A DNA stretch of 26,705 nucleotides from contig DATDOY010000123.1 of assembly GCA_035293045.1 (NCBI GenBank), forward strand, positions 1 to 26,705, read 5' to 3'. The stretch is from DATDOY01 sp035293045 (GTDB lineage: Bacteria; Actinomycetota; Acidimicrobiia; IMCC26256; JACPCJ01). Position numbers and translations under genes: made by a program. The notes under the pieces are model-generated. The model was not told where the DNA came from, did no database searches, and worked only from the letters and a program-made list of their open reading frames with translations. Numbering within the stretch: the stretch's first letter is position 1; each line of letters begins with the position of its first letter. This document shows positions 1-6,867 of the stretch, one piece after another.

Positions 1-111
1 CTCGCGCACGTCGAGCCACACGGCGGTGCCGAGCTTGCCCGAGAGTTCCTCAGGCGTGCCTTCGGTGATGCGGGCTTTGGCCTCGGCGAGGAGGTCGCGG
101 TAGGTGGGCAT
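1..111 (-). CDS. Rhodanese-domain protein, N-terminal 37 residues (partial; possibly MoeB/ThiF-rhodanese type)
   Basis: The gene reads leftward off the window edge and only its first 37 codons are present. The peptide starts MPTYRDLLAEAKARITEGTP and ends in WLDVRE. The hydrophobic-LDVRE strand is the typical first core of a rhodanese (sulfurtransferase) domain, which carries persulfide sulfur on a cysteine. The opening, with its 'I-T-x-G-T-P-E-E-L' segment, recalls actinobacterial proteins in which a rhodanese is joined to a MoeB/ThiF adenylyltransferase, but the part that would decide this lies outside the window. The ATG at 109-111 has a good AAGGA ribosome site about 8 nt upstream and a promoter further up (148-176). 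Rhodanese identity is fairly likely; the fusion is recall-based inference. Confidence 0.6.
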   Translation of the reverse strand, partial: MPTYRDLLAEAKARITEGTPEELSGKLGTAVWLDVRE

Positions 112-147
112 GGCGAGATCCTTCGTTGACGGTGCTCCCGAGGTGAA

Positions 148-176
148 ATCCTACCAACAAGGTCGGGTATTCCCAA
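148..176 (-). promoter_or_regulatory. Sigma70-type promoter for the rhodanese-domain gene
   Basis: On the minus strand TTGGGA (176 to 171) is followed after exactly 17 bases by TAGGAT (153 to 148). Transcription would start near 141, leaving a leader of about 30 nt containing the AAGGA ribosome site. This is the best -35/-10 pair I saw in the window. Confidence 0.5.
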
Positions 177-209
177 GACCGGGGCGTCGGAGCCGCGGCG
201 GGGGTTGGC

Positions 210-512
210 TCAGGCCAAGCGCGCCGCGGCGGCAACGATGGTTGAGGAGATCCCGACGACAGCAAACATCCAGGCAACGAACCGAGTGGTCTGCTCCCGA
301 AGCCCTCGCTCGAGCCGTTCCCCAAATTCGCCCCGTAGCTGTGCGATCTCGGCGCGCAAATCGGCGCTCAAGAGCGCGACGTCTGCCTTGGTCGCCAGTT
401 CGGGGACTCCGGCCGGGGGAAGCATCTCCATGAATGCGTTGGCCACCTTCTCGCCGTGCGCTGTTTTCAGCGCCTCGTACACCTCAACGCGTGTTCCTTG
501 ATCGATCGGCAT
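210..512 (-). CDS. DUF1640-like small coiled-coil protein with C-terminal membrane anchor
   Basis: The product has 100 residues. Residues 1-30 are a short helical head (MPIDQGTRVEVYEALK...), a middle section with LATKADVALLSADLRAEIAQ reads as an amphipathic coiled coil, and the last 20 or so residues (FVAWMFAVVGISSTIVAAAA) form one membrane helix. This layout, with the 'TKADV...LRAEI' register, matches the CCDC90/DUF1640-like proteins common in actinobacteria. Their function is unknown; an oligomeric membrane-tethered coiled coil is all that can be inferred. The ATG at 510-512 is chosen because AGGGAG (523 to 518) sits 5 nt upstream; an ATG five codons earlier lacks a ribosome site. The ribosome site lies in one arm of an inverted repeat (517-546). 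The gene is divergent from the metalloprotease gene at 649. Confidence 0.75.
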   Translation of the reverse strand: MPIDQGTRVEVYEALKTAHGEKVANAFMEMLPPAGVPELATKADVALLSADLRAEIAQLRGEFGERLERGLREQTTRFVAWMFAVVGISSTIVAAAARLA

Positions 513-516
513 CGCA

Positions 517-546
517 ACTCCCTGCATCGTCGTATCAACAGGGAGT
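517..546 (-). promoter_or_regulatory. 8-bp inverted repeat covering the ribosome site of the DUF1640-like gene
   Basis: ACTCCCTG (517-524) and CAGGGAGT (539-546) are perfect reverse complements separated by 14 bases. In the minus-strand transcript they would form a hairpin whose 3' arm contains the AGGGAG ribosome site. It could be an RNA switch or thermosensor, or simply a DNA operator. Confidence 0.45.
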
Positions 547-591
547 CATGAGCCCGACTCCGCGGCGTGCCCCAGGGTACCGCCGGCGAAC

Positions 592-639
592 AGGCGGGTC
601 GAAGGGTCATCGCGGGGCTCGCAGGGACCCGCCTACCCT
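592..639 (+). promoter_or_regulatory. 9-bp inverted repeat abutting the candidate -10 box of the metalloprotease gene
   Basis: AGGCGGGTC (592-600) and GACCCGCCT (626-634) are perfect reverse complements, 25 bases apart. The right arm shares its last base with TACCCT (634-639), a TANNNT box ending 9 nt before the GTG start at 649. A regulator binding the repeat would compete with RNA polymerase. No Shine-Dalgarno is present, so the mRNA may be leaderless. Confidence 0.35.
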
Positions 640-648
640 CGTTGGATC

Positions 649-2142
649 GTGACTGACGAACCCCCCGCGCCGCCGCCGTTCATGGCGCCGCCGGCGCCCT
701 TTCCGCCTCCTCCCGCACCGGCGCCATCGAGACGCCGCCGTTCCGTGATCATCCTCGCCGCCATCGTCGTGGGGCTCGTGGGCGTGGCGTCGATCGCCAT
801 CGTCGTGGCCGACGACGGCGACGATCCCCCGAGCCGGTGGGATCCACGCGTCGCTCGCTTCGTCCCGTTCGTCGAGAGCCACCGCGGCCTCAAGTTCAAG
901 CACCCTGTCCCTGTCGTGTTCATGTCTGAAACCGAGTTTCGCGAGGAGGTCTCGGGCTCGAACAATGACCTCACTGACGACGAGCGCGAGGACATCGAGT
1001 CCTACGAGAAGTTGTTCCGGGCGCTCGGGCTCCTAGAACCGGGACTCGACCTCTTCGAGGAGTACGACGAGCTCGACCAGGCGGGGACGCTCGCGTTCTT
1101 CGACCAGTACGACGAGCGAATCGTGATCCGCGGCACAGAGATCACGCTTGGGCTCGAAGTCACCATCGTCCATGAACTCACCCACGCGCTCCAGCATCAG
1201 CACTTCGACCTGACGCGGTTCGACGACGACGAGTCGACGTCGGGTCAGTACACGGGGTTCACCACGCTCATCGAGGGCGACGCGCAGCGCATCGAGTACG
1301 AATACATCAACTCCTTCGATGACGCCGAGCTCGCGGCATTCGAGGAGGAATACGCGGCGACCTTCGACGCGGCGTCGATCGACGACGCCCCGCCGATCCT
1401 CACCGCCTTCTTCGGCCTGCCGTATGAGTTCGGTGACGCGCTGACCGCGGTGCTCGCATTCGAAGGTGGAAACAGCGCGGTGAACAAGGCGTTTCGCCGG
1501 CCTCCTTCCAGCGAAGAGCACCTCCTCGACCCGTGGTCCTTCCTTCAGACCGACGAACCGATCGAGGTGAAGACGCCCAAGCTTCGCGACGGCGAAGAGG
1601 AGATCGACCACGACGACTTCGGCGCTCTCACGTGGTACCTGATGCTCGCTGAGCGCATCGATCCGCGGCAGGCGCTCGAGGCGGCAGACGGCTGGGGCGG
1701 CGACGCGTACGTCCTTTTCGAAGACGGCGCCGTGACGTGCACGCGCGTGGCGTTTCGGGGCGACCGCGACCAGGACGGCAACGAGATGGCGGCGGCGGCT
1801 CGGGCGTGGGCGAAGGAAATGCCGGACGGGATCGCCAGCGTCAGCAGGAACGGGAAGCTGGTGCTCGTGGAGTCGTGCGATCCCGGCGCCGAATCCGACC
1901 TCGAGGTCCCGGGGCTTTCGGGTGACCTGTTGGGTCTTCCCCTGACGCGCATCTTCATCGCCCTGGGGCAGATCGGAGAGGGCGCGTCCGTCGAGGAAGG
2001 CAAGTGCACCGGCGCAGAGTTCGTCGATCGTTTGAGCGACGAACAAGTCCTCACGATCTCGGAGTTCCTGTACGCGGCGGAGCCAGACCCCGAGTTCGAG
2101 GACATCCTCGGCGAGGCCGCTCAAGCATGCGGCCGCGCGTGA
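649..2142 (+). CDS. Membrane-anchored HExxH zinc metalloprotease-like protein
   Basis: The product has 497 residues. Residues 1-31 are a proline-rich cytoplasmic leader ending in RRRR, residues 32-54 are one hydrophobic anchor (SVIILAAIVVGLVGVASIAI), and the rest is extracytoplasmic and very acidic. Residues 175-179 read HELTH within VHELTHALQHQHF, the zinc-binding helix, and E209 in LIEGDAQ is a good third ligand, giving a gluzincin-like layout. Cysteines in the last third (C364 and three later ones) could form disulfides outside the cell. Peptidase activity is inferred from these motifs; the natural substrate is unknown. The GTG start at 649 has no ribosome site but follows a TACCCT box by 9 nt. 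The gene ends 7 bases from the convergent sirtuin gene. Confidence 0.75.
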   Translation: MTDEPPAPPPFMAPPAPFPPPPAPAPSRRRRSVIILAAIVVGLVGVASIAIVVADDGDDPPSRWDPRVARFVPFVESHRGLKFKHPVPVVFMSETEFREEVSGSNNDLTDDEREDIESYEKLFRALGLLEPGLDLFEEYDELDQAGTLAFFDQYDERIVIRGTEITLGLEVTIVHELTHALQHQHFDLTRFDDDESTSGQYTGFTTLIEGDAQRIEYEYINSFDDAELAAFEEEYAATFDAASIDDAPPILTAFFGLPYEFGDALTAVLAFEGGNSAVNKAFRRPPSSEEHLLDPWSFLQTDEPIEVKTPKLRDGEEEIDHDDFGALTWYLMLAERIDPRQALEAADGWGGDAYVLFEDGAVTCTRVAFRGDRDQDGNEMAAAARAWAKEMPDGIASVSRNGKLVLVESCDPGAESDLEVPGLSGDLLGLPLTRIFIALGQIGEGASVEEGKCTGAEFVDRLSDEQVLTISEFLYAAEPDPEFEDILGEAAQACGRA

Positions 2143-2149
2143 ATCGACC

Positions 2150-2911
2150 TCAGACGCGGTCGACGAGTTCCGGGAGCACCTCGCGAATCTCGTCGTGGAA
2201 GACCGCATGGGCGTGCGGATCGAAGGGCGTGGCCTGTGCGTTCACGATGACGAGCCGGGCACCGGCACCGAGCGCGTATTCGGGGAGATACGCCACGGGC
2301 GTGACCGTGAGCGACGTGCCCACGGCGAGCAACACGTCGGCGCGCCTCGCCGCCGCCTCGGCGCGGGCGATGACGTCGGGGTCGAGCATCTGGCCGAAGC
2401 TGATGGTGGCCGACTTGAGGATGCCCCCGCATCGGACGCACTGAGGATCCTCTTCGCCATCACGAACCCGCTGCAGGGCCGTCTCCATCGGATCGCGGTC
2501 GCCGCACGTCATGCACATCACTTCGCGAACGTTCCCGTGCACTTCGACGATGGTGTTCGGGTTGGACCCGGCTTTGTGATGCAGGCCGTCGACATTTTGG
2601 GTGACGAGCGTGTCGAGCTTCCCCTTACGTTCGAGTTGGGCGAGCGCAACGTGACCGGGGCCGGGGGCGGCGTCCCAGATCGGGCTGGTCAGCCGGTTGG
2701 CCCACGCGCCGATGCGGACCTCGCGACTCCCCATGTAGTGCTGGAGCGTGGCCTGCTTCTCCGCCGCGGGGTTCTTGGTCCAGACGCCCTGGGGTCCCCG
2801 GAAATCGGGGATCCCGGAGTCGGTAGAGATGCCGGCGCCGGTGAGGGCGACGACGCGTTCCGATCCGCGGATCCACGCGGCGACCTCATCGAGCAGGTGG
2901 TCGTCGGGCAC
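2150..2911 (-). CDS. cobB: NAD-dependent protein deacylase, SIR2 family
   Basis: This 253-residue sirtuin removes acyl groups from lysines using NAD+, giving nicotinamide and O-acyl-ADP-ribose. Visible hallmarks are GAGISTDSGIPDFRG (25-39), TQNVDGLH (104-111), the catalytic HGN (H125), a zinc knuckle of C133, C136, C158 and C161, and VGTSLTVTP (197-205). Length is normal for bacterial CobB. Preference for acetyl or longer acyl groups cannot be read here. The GTG start at 2909-2911 lies 6 nt after the vapC stop on the same strand. A TACGCT box (2925 to 2920) ends 8 nt before it, overlapping the vapC stop, so the sirtuin may have its own leaderless promoter inside the toxin gene's end. The symbol follows family usage. 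Confidence 0.93.
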   Translation of the reverse strand: MPDDHLLDEVAAWIRGSERVVALTGAGISTDSGIPDFRGPQGVWTKNPAAEKQATLQHYMGSREVRIGAWANRLTSPIWDAAPGPGHVALAQLERKGKLDTLVTQNVDGLHHKAGSNPNTIVEVHGNVREVMCMTCGDRDPMETALQRVRDGEEDPQCVRCGGILKSATISFGQMLDPDVIARAEAAARRADVLLAVGTSLTVTPVAYLPEYALGAGARLVIVNAQATPFDPHAHAVFHDEIREVLPELVDRV

Positions 2912-2917
2912 GGCCGC

Positions 2918-3325
2918 TCAGCGTACCGACGCCTCGTCGAGGCGCAGATCGATCACGCTGGCGATGCGGGAGAAGTCAACGTCGTGGGCCAACACAGCGG
3001 CCCCCTGACGCGAGGCGACGCTGGCAATCATGCAGTCGACGAAATTTCGGGGCGTGATGCCCTTGGCGCGGCAATGGCGAAAGATCCGAAGGGCACCTTC
3101 GAAGTCGATCGTTGCGTGGAACGGCAGCAGGTGGGCGCGCCACAAGAGCCGTCGGAGCGAGAGAGCGCGCGCGTCATCACGAGCGCCGGCGACGACTTCC
3201 ATGATGACGGGCTCAGTGCAGGCCAACTCCTGATCGTCGTCGAGGAGTTGGCGGAGCCGCCGGTGGACCGGACTCCCCGTCGCTCGGTCGTATTCCACCC
3301 ATGCCGAACTGTCGGCCAGGATCAC
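2918..3325 (-). CDS. vapC: VapC-like PIN-domain ribonuclease toxin
   Basis: The product has 135 residues, the usual PIN-domain size. Acidic metal-binding residues are in place: D5 in ILADSSAWVEY, E43 in VIMEVVAG, D97 in NFVDCMIA, and D115/D117 in LAHDVDF. PIN toxins of VapBC modules cut RNA, often tRNA or rRNA, using Mg2+; the target here cannot be told. The start is a GTG at 3323-3325 that overlaps the antitoxin stop by 4 nt (GTGA), so translation is probably coupled. The open frame extends far upstream, but that part is antisense-like low-complexity sequence over vapB and is not used. The sirtuin gene follows after 6 nt. Confidence 0.88.
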   Translation of the reverse strand: MILADSSAWVEYDRATGSPVHRRLRQLLDDDQELACTEPVIMEVVAGARDDARALSLRRLLWRAHLLPFHATIDFEGALRIFRHCRAKGITPRNFVDCMIASVASRQGAAVLAHDVDFSRIASVIDLRLDEASVR

Positions 3326-3549
3326 GTGGGTTCGTCGTCCGCGAGGAAGTCCGGGAGCCGGTCCGTTGGGAGTTCCTCGATGGCGAAGGCGCCTTCCATG
3401 GCCAGCGCTTCCTCTTTGGTCAAGGGCGTCTCTGCGAGTCGCCGAAGCGCCAGATCGACCGCTTCGGTCTTGGTGCGGAGCCGATACCGGCGCATCACCT
3501 CGTCCACGTACGTCTCCTCGATCTCGATGTTGGTGCGCCGGCGGGCCAT
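3322..3549 (-). CDS. vapB: VapB-type antitoxin (ribbon-helix-helix DNA-binding)
   Basis: The product has 75 residues from the ATG at 3547-3549. Residues 5-40 (RTNIEIEETYVDEVMRRYRL then TKTEAVDLALRRLA) fit a ribbon-helix-helix head of the VapB/DUF2191 kind, followed by an acidic tail (EELPTDRLPDFLADDEP) of the type that wraps round a PIN toxin. An earlier in-frame ATG at 3597 lies inside the operator and is unlikely. There is no proper ribosome site; TACGAT (3561 to 3556) ends 6 nt before the ATG, which fits a leaderless message. A symmetric operator (3549-3585) covers this promoter, so self-repression by the VapBC complex is expected. Confidence 0.87.
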   Translation of the reverse strand: MARRRTNIEIEETYVDEVMRRYRLRTKTEAVDLALRRLAETPLTKEEALAMEGAFAIEELPTDRLPDFLADDEPT

Positions 3550-3585
3550 ACACCTATCGTACACGCCACGTGTAGAAAGCGTGTA
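3549..3585 (-). promoter_or_regulatory. vapBC promoter and four-half-site autoregulatory operator
   Basis: A perfect inverted repeat TACACG-CCA-CGTGTA spans 3560-3574. Two further half-sites lie exactly 11 bases outside it: TACACC (3549-3554, one mismatch) and CGTGTA (3580-3585). All four are symmetric about position 3567. The -10 box TACGAT (3561 to 3556, minus strand) lies between the first two half-sites and overlaps the vapB start region. Confidence 0.65.
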
Positions 3586-3633
3586 TAACCCTTCCATCGC
3601 CCCTCCTGGGCCGGGGTGACGGGCGGTCGGGAT

Positions 3634-4311
3634 TCAGGCGGCGTCGAGATCCTCGGCGACCGGGGGCAGGCTCGAGGGGTGGCGCGATTCGGCGGCGTGC
3701 ACCCGGTCGAGTTCGCGATGGCGCGTCCAGGCCCACGTGGCGGCGCCTCGACATACCCCGGGCTGGAACCCCATGTGGAGCAGCGACCGTTCGACAATGT
3801 CGGCATCGACGCCCAACTCGGCGAGCACGAAGGCGGCGCGCTTGGCCCGCCGTTCAGAGACCTGACGAGGGCCGTCGCTCCGTCGCATCCACTCCTCGTG
3901 CTCGGCTTGCAGGTGCGGTGGGAGGCGGCGCGCGTGCCGACGCGTGACCGGAGGGAGATTCCGCCGCACCGCGAAGACGCCGTTGGCGTGCTCGAACGCG
4001 AGGTCGAACTGCACCAGTCGCTCCAGGCTCCGAAAGAGCGGCGAGTTGCGGCCTTCGCGTGGGCCGAGTCCGAGCGCGTGGGACGTGGCGGCCGCCGGTA
4101 GCTCGAATGGCGCCTCATCCGCGCGGGCTTCGAACCGGGTGGCGAGGTTGCGGAGGAGCAAGAACGTCGTCGGCCCCAGCGTGGGCAGCCAGAAGGTCTC
4201 GGCGTACAGCGACCGAGGGTCATGTCCAAGCGTGTCGATGACGGGATCAGGCCACGGCCGGACCCGGAGGACGAAGGGGATCGTTGGCGTCGCGTTCTCG
4301 CTCTCGGGCAT
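3634..4311 (-). CDS. Conserved actinobacterial protein of unknown function
   Basis: The product has 225 residues, is soluble and has no signal peptide. The N-terminal part contains DPVIDTLGHDPRSLYAETFW, a hydrophobic LGPTTFLLLRNLA helix, then LPAAATSHALGLG and RSLERLVQFDLA, which together read like a winged-helix head. The second half is rich in basic helices (RRHARRLPPHLQAEHEEWMR). I recall similar proteins with the 'DP-x-S-x-Y-x-E' motif in actinobacterial genomes without assigned function; I cannot name a domain with certainty. The ATG at 4309-4311 is chosen over one 23 codons upstream because AAGGAG sits 9 nt before it and the extension is unlike the rest. The vapBC operator follows on the same strand. 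A transcriptional or replication role is only a guess. Confidence 0.7.
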   Translation of the reverse strand: MPESENATPTIPFVLRVRPWPDPVIDTLGHDPRSLYAETFWLPTLGPTTFLLLRNLATRFEARADEAPFELPAAATSHALGLGPREGRNSPLFRSLERLVQFDLAFEHANGVFAVRRNLPPVTRRHARRLPPHLQAEHEEWMRRSDGPRQVSERRAKRAAFVLAELGVDADIVERSLLHMGFQPGVCRGAATWAWTRHRELDRVHAAESRHPSSLPPVAEDLDAA

Positions 4312-4360
4312 CAGATCGGCTCCTTGGGAAGCGGTTGGGGTCGATGCCTCTATGCGCGTT

Positions 4361-4380
4361 CGCGACACAAAACGCGACAC
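4361..4380. repeat. Tandem 8-bp direct repeat CGCGACAC, 12-bp period
   Basis: CGCGACAC occurs at 4361-4368 and again at 4373-4380, separated by AAAA and followed by an AT-rich run. It lies 50-69 bases upstream of the unknown-function gene starting at 4311, in the divergent intergenic region, and could be an operator. Confidence 0.4.
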
Positions 4381-4480
4381 GATTTTTCACCCACCGTTCG
4401 GTCGGGGGTCTCGGGGCGTAGGGATGCGCGCACCGCACCCCGCAGCTGGGGTGATTCGCATGCGCTCGGCTGGGCCGCCG

Positions 4481-4486
4481 TACGAT
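4481..4486 (+). promoter_or_regulatory. Leaderless-type -10 box (TACGAT) before the first PIG-V-like gene
   Basis: TACGAT ends 7 nt before the ATG at 4494 and no ribosome site is present between them. This supports 4494 as the start rather than the later in-frame ATG at 4575. Confidence 0.4.
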
Positions 4487-4493
4487 CCGTTCG

Positions 4494-5699
4494 ATGGTTC
4501 GAAGCCTCCGACGGGACAACGGCCTGGACGACCGGGGCGAGTCCTCATCGGAGGGTTTCCGCGGAACGGGCCTCATGGACCGACTCCGGGTCTGGCATGA
4601 CCATCTGCCGATTTGGCTGAGTGGCTCGCTCGCCGCCGCTGGAATCTTCGCCGGATCCCGACTCGTCATGTGGGCTGCCGCCTACATAGTTACGGTCATC
4701 GATCCGACCAAGGACACGTTCAGCCTCACCATGGGGTGGGACGCGGGGTGGTATCTCGCCGTCGCCGAGAACGGTTATGAGCGAGCGGTTCCGGCCGGCA
4801 TTGGCAACGTTGCGCAGACGAACCTCGTGTTCTTCCCTGCGTACCCGCTGTCATTCCGCCTGTTCAGTGGCCTCTTCGACACGTCCGTGCGGCAGGCGGC
4901 GCTCATTGTCAGTCTGTGTTCTGGTCTCGTCGGATCCGTCCTTATGTGGCACCTCGCCCACCGCTTCACGGATCGAGACGGCGCCTCGCGCGCAGTTGCA
5001 CTCATGGTGTTCTTTCCCGCCGCGTACGTGCTTTCCATGGGCTACGCGGAGGCGATGTTCATCATGCTGGTGGCCGCCAGCATGCTGGCGTTGTTTCATG
5101 AGCGGTGGCTCATCGCGGGGACGTGCGCACTCGTCGCAGGCGCCACTCGCCTTCCTGGCATCGCCCTCACGCTCGCGTGCATGTGGGCCGCGTACGAGGC
5201 CATCCGTGCGCGTGGCGAATGGAAGGCCCTGATCGCGCCCGCCCTCGCTCCCCTCGGAACGGTCGCCTTCATGGTGTACCAGTGGGTCGACGTCGGCAGT
5301 CCCGTCGCCTGGCTCGATTCCCAGCGGCGGGGTTGGAACAACGAAGCATCGGCGGGACAGTTCTTCCGCGAGCTCGGACGGATCTTCTCGCCGGATCGCT
5401 TTGAGAACTTCACGGTGTGGCAAGGCGGCATCGGCCTCGTCTTTCTCGTGCTTGGCGTCGCCCTGCTGATCGCCTGGAAGCCTCCCGCGATCATGACCAT
5501 CTATACCGTCGGCGTTCTTGCGCCGACGGTCTTGGCCGGCCTGTTCACACCGCGCTATTCGATCGTTGCGTTGCCACTCTTCATTGCGATCGGCCGCGCC
5601 GTGAAGGGGCCGGCGTATTACGTGTTGCTCGGCATGTCGGCGACGATGATGGCTCTCCTATGGGTTGTGATTTCACTCACCCAGGCGAGTGTTCCATGA
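4494..5699 (+). CDS. PIG-V-like membrane mannosyltransferase (first tandem copy)
   Basis: The product has 401 residues and about nine to ten membrane helices. After an N-terminal soluble stretch and one helix comes GWDAGWYLAVAENGY (about residues 78-92), then VFFPAYPL, the WD...WY...GY and FFPxYPL landmarks of PIG-V-like GT-C glycosyltransferases. These use a polyprenyl-phosphate sugar, usually mannose, as donor on the outer face of the membrane. Acceptor and sugar are not readable. The ATG at 4494 fits a leaderless start (TACGAT, 7 nt); an ATG at 4575 with a weak GGAAC site would shorten the protein by 27 residues. A diverged second copy follows directly, so this is a local duplication in an envelope-glycan cluster. 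Confidence 0.78.
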   Translation: MVRSLRRDNGLDDRGESSSEGFRGTGLMDRLRVWHDHLPIWLSGSLAAAGIFAGSRLVMWAAAYIVTVIDPTKDTFSLTMGWDAGWYLAVAENGYERAVPAGIGNVAQTNLVFFPAYPLSFRLFSGLFDTSVRQAALIVSLCSGLVGSVLMWHLAHRFTDRDGASRAVALMVFFPAAYVLSMGYAEAMFIMLVAASMLALFHERWLIAGTCALVAGATRLPGIALTLACMWAAYEAIRARGEWKALIAPALAPLGTVAFMVYQWVDVGSPVAWLDSQRRGWNNEASAGQFFRELGRIFSPDRFENFTVWQGGIGLVFLVLGVALLIAWKPPAIMTIYTVGVLAPTVLAGLFTPRYSIVALPLFIAIGRAVKGPAYYVLLGMSATMMALLWVVISLTQASVP

Positions 5700-5730
5700 C
5701 CGTCGTGAGCCGTGTGGAGCGCGTGTCCGA

Positions 5731-6852
5731 GTGACGAGCCCGGCCGTCTGGCTCGACCGCCAGTCCTCGATGGTCCGCGGATCGATGATCGCGGTCGCGG
5801 TGTTCCTGGCGTCGCGGTTTGCCGTCCTCGTCGCCATCTTCGTGATCCATACCTTCGACGGGTCGAAGCAGTTGATGTCGATCCTCACCAACTGGGACGG
5901 TGCCTGGTATCTGCGCGTCGCCGAACACGGTTACCCCACATCCGTGCCAGAAGGCGTGGGCAACGCTGCGCAGTCGACCCTCCCGTTCTTCCCGGGGTAC
6001 CCACTGCTGGTGAAAGGCGTCGCCGTCATCCCTGGCCTGTCGCTCGAGCACGCGGCGGTGCTCGCCGCCCTTGCGTCGGGCACTGCGGCAGCGATCCTGG
6101 TATGGCATCTGGCCGCGCGGTATTACGACGAGGCAACTGCGACGCGCACCGTCGCTCTCCTGTCGTTCTTTCCTTCGGCTTACGTGCTCTCGATGACCTA
6201 CGCTGAGGGGCTCTTCATCGCGCTGGCGGCAGGCTGCCTGCTCGCGCTTCGTTCCGAGCGATGGGTCGTGGCTGGGCTGTGCGCCGCCTGGGCAGGCGCC
6301 ACTCGCCTTCCCGGGGTCGCGCTTGCGCTCGCCTGTGTGTGGGTCGCCGCCATGGCCGTGCGCCAGCGAGGGGACCGGAAAGCATTGGTGGCGGCCGTCA
6401 TCGCACCACTCGGCACGGTGAGTTGGCTCGCGTACCTGCGGGTGCACACGGGCAGCTGGTCGGCGTTCACCGACGCCCAGCGTCGCGGCTGGGCGAACGA
6501 AGGAGTCACCGGCCTGGCTCGCCAGCTCGAGGCGATCTTCAGCGGGGACCTGTTCCGGAATCTTTCCGTGTGGCAAGGAGGAGTGGGGCTGGCGATCCTG
6601 GTCGTGGCAACGGTCGTGTTTCTGCGTCAGCGCCCCGATCCGGTCCTCATCGTGTACGTCGCTGGAGCGGTTGTCCCTACCGCGGCGGCCGGCCTATTCG
6701 CCCCCCGCTACATCATGGTTGCGATCCCTCTGTTGATGGCTATAGCCAGCCGCGTGAAGGGTGGTGCCTTCGACGCCTTGATAGGAGTCTCGGCAGTCGT
6801 GATGACGATGCTCTTCGTCACGGTGTCCATCACGTCGGCAACTGTTCCCTAG
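5731..6852 (+). CDS. PIG-V-like membrane mannosyltransferase (second tandem copy)
   Basis: The product has 373 residues and is a paralogue of the preceding gene along its whole length: NWDGAWYLRVAEHGY, PFFPGYPLL, SAYVLSMTYAEG, GATRLPGVAL, QRRGWANEG and SVWQGGVGL all have partners in the first copy. It is a polytopic GT-C fold membrane enzyme expected to transfer a lipid-linked sugar. A 20-base identical stretch (6292-6311 versus 5136-5155) marks the duplication at DNA level. The GTG at 5731 lies 31 nt after the first copy's stop; the frame stays open further upstream, but that would overlap the first gene. It converges with a GT2 gene 15 bases downstream. Two copies suggest two sequential linkages or two acceptors, which is inference. 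Confidence 0.78.
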   Translation: MTSPAVWLDRQSSMVRGSMIAVAVFLASRFAVLVAIFVIHTFDGSKQLMSILTNWDGAWYLRVAEHGYPTSVPEGVGNAAQSTLPFFPGYPLLVKGVAVIPGLSLEHAAVLAALASGTAAAILVWHLAARYYDEATATRTVALLSFFPSAYVLSMTYAEGLFIALAAGCLLALRSERWVVAGLCAAWAGATRLPGVALALACVWVAAMAVRQRGDRKALVAAVIAPLGTVSWLAYLRVHTGSWSAFTDAQRRGWANEGVTGLARQLEAIFSGDLFRNLSVWQGGVGLAILVVATVVFLRQRPDPVLIVYVAGAVVPTAAAGLFAPRYIMVAIPLLMAIASRVKGGAFDALIGVSAVVMTMLFVTVSITSATVP

Positions 6853-6867
6853 GCCGCCCGAACCACT

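Noticed and set aside
1033..2208. A 391-codon minus-strand frame opposite the metalloprotease gene
   Set aside because: The plus strand has a membrane anchor and HELTH motif in a full-length protein; the antisense product is arginine-rich and motif-free, and it would also overlap the end of the sirtuin gene.
2918..3549. vapBC and the other toxin-antitoxin pairs as signs of a mobile island
   Set aside because: No integrase, transposase, attachment repeat or tRNA is visible and base composition does not visibly change, so recent transfer is not supported.
3326..3553. N-terminal extension of the first PIN toxin frame
   Set aside because: It overlaps vapB in another frame and is arginine/glycine-rich; the GTG overlapping the vapB stop gives a normal-length PIN domain.
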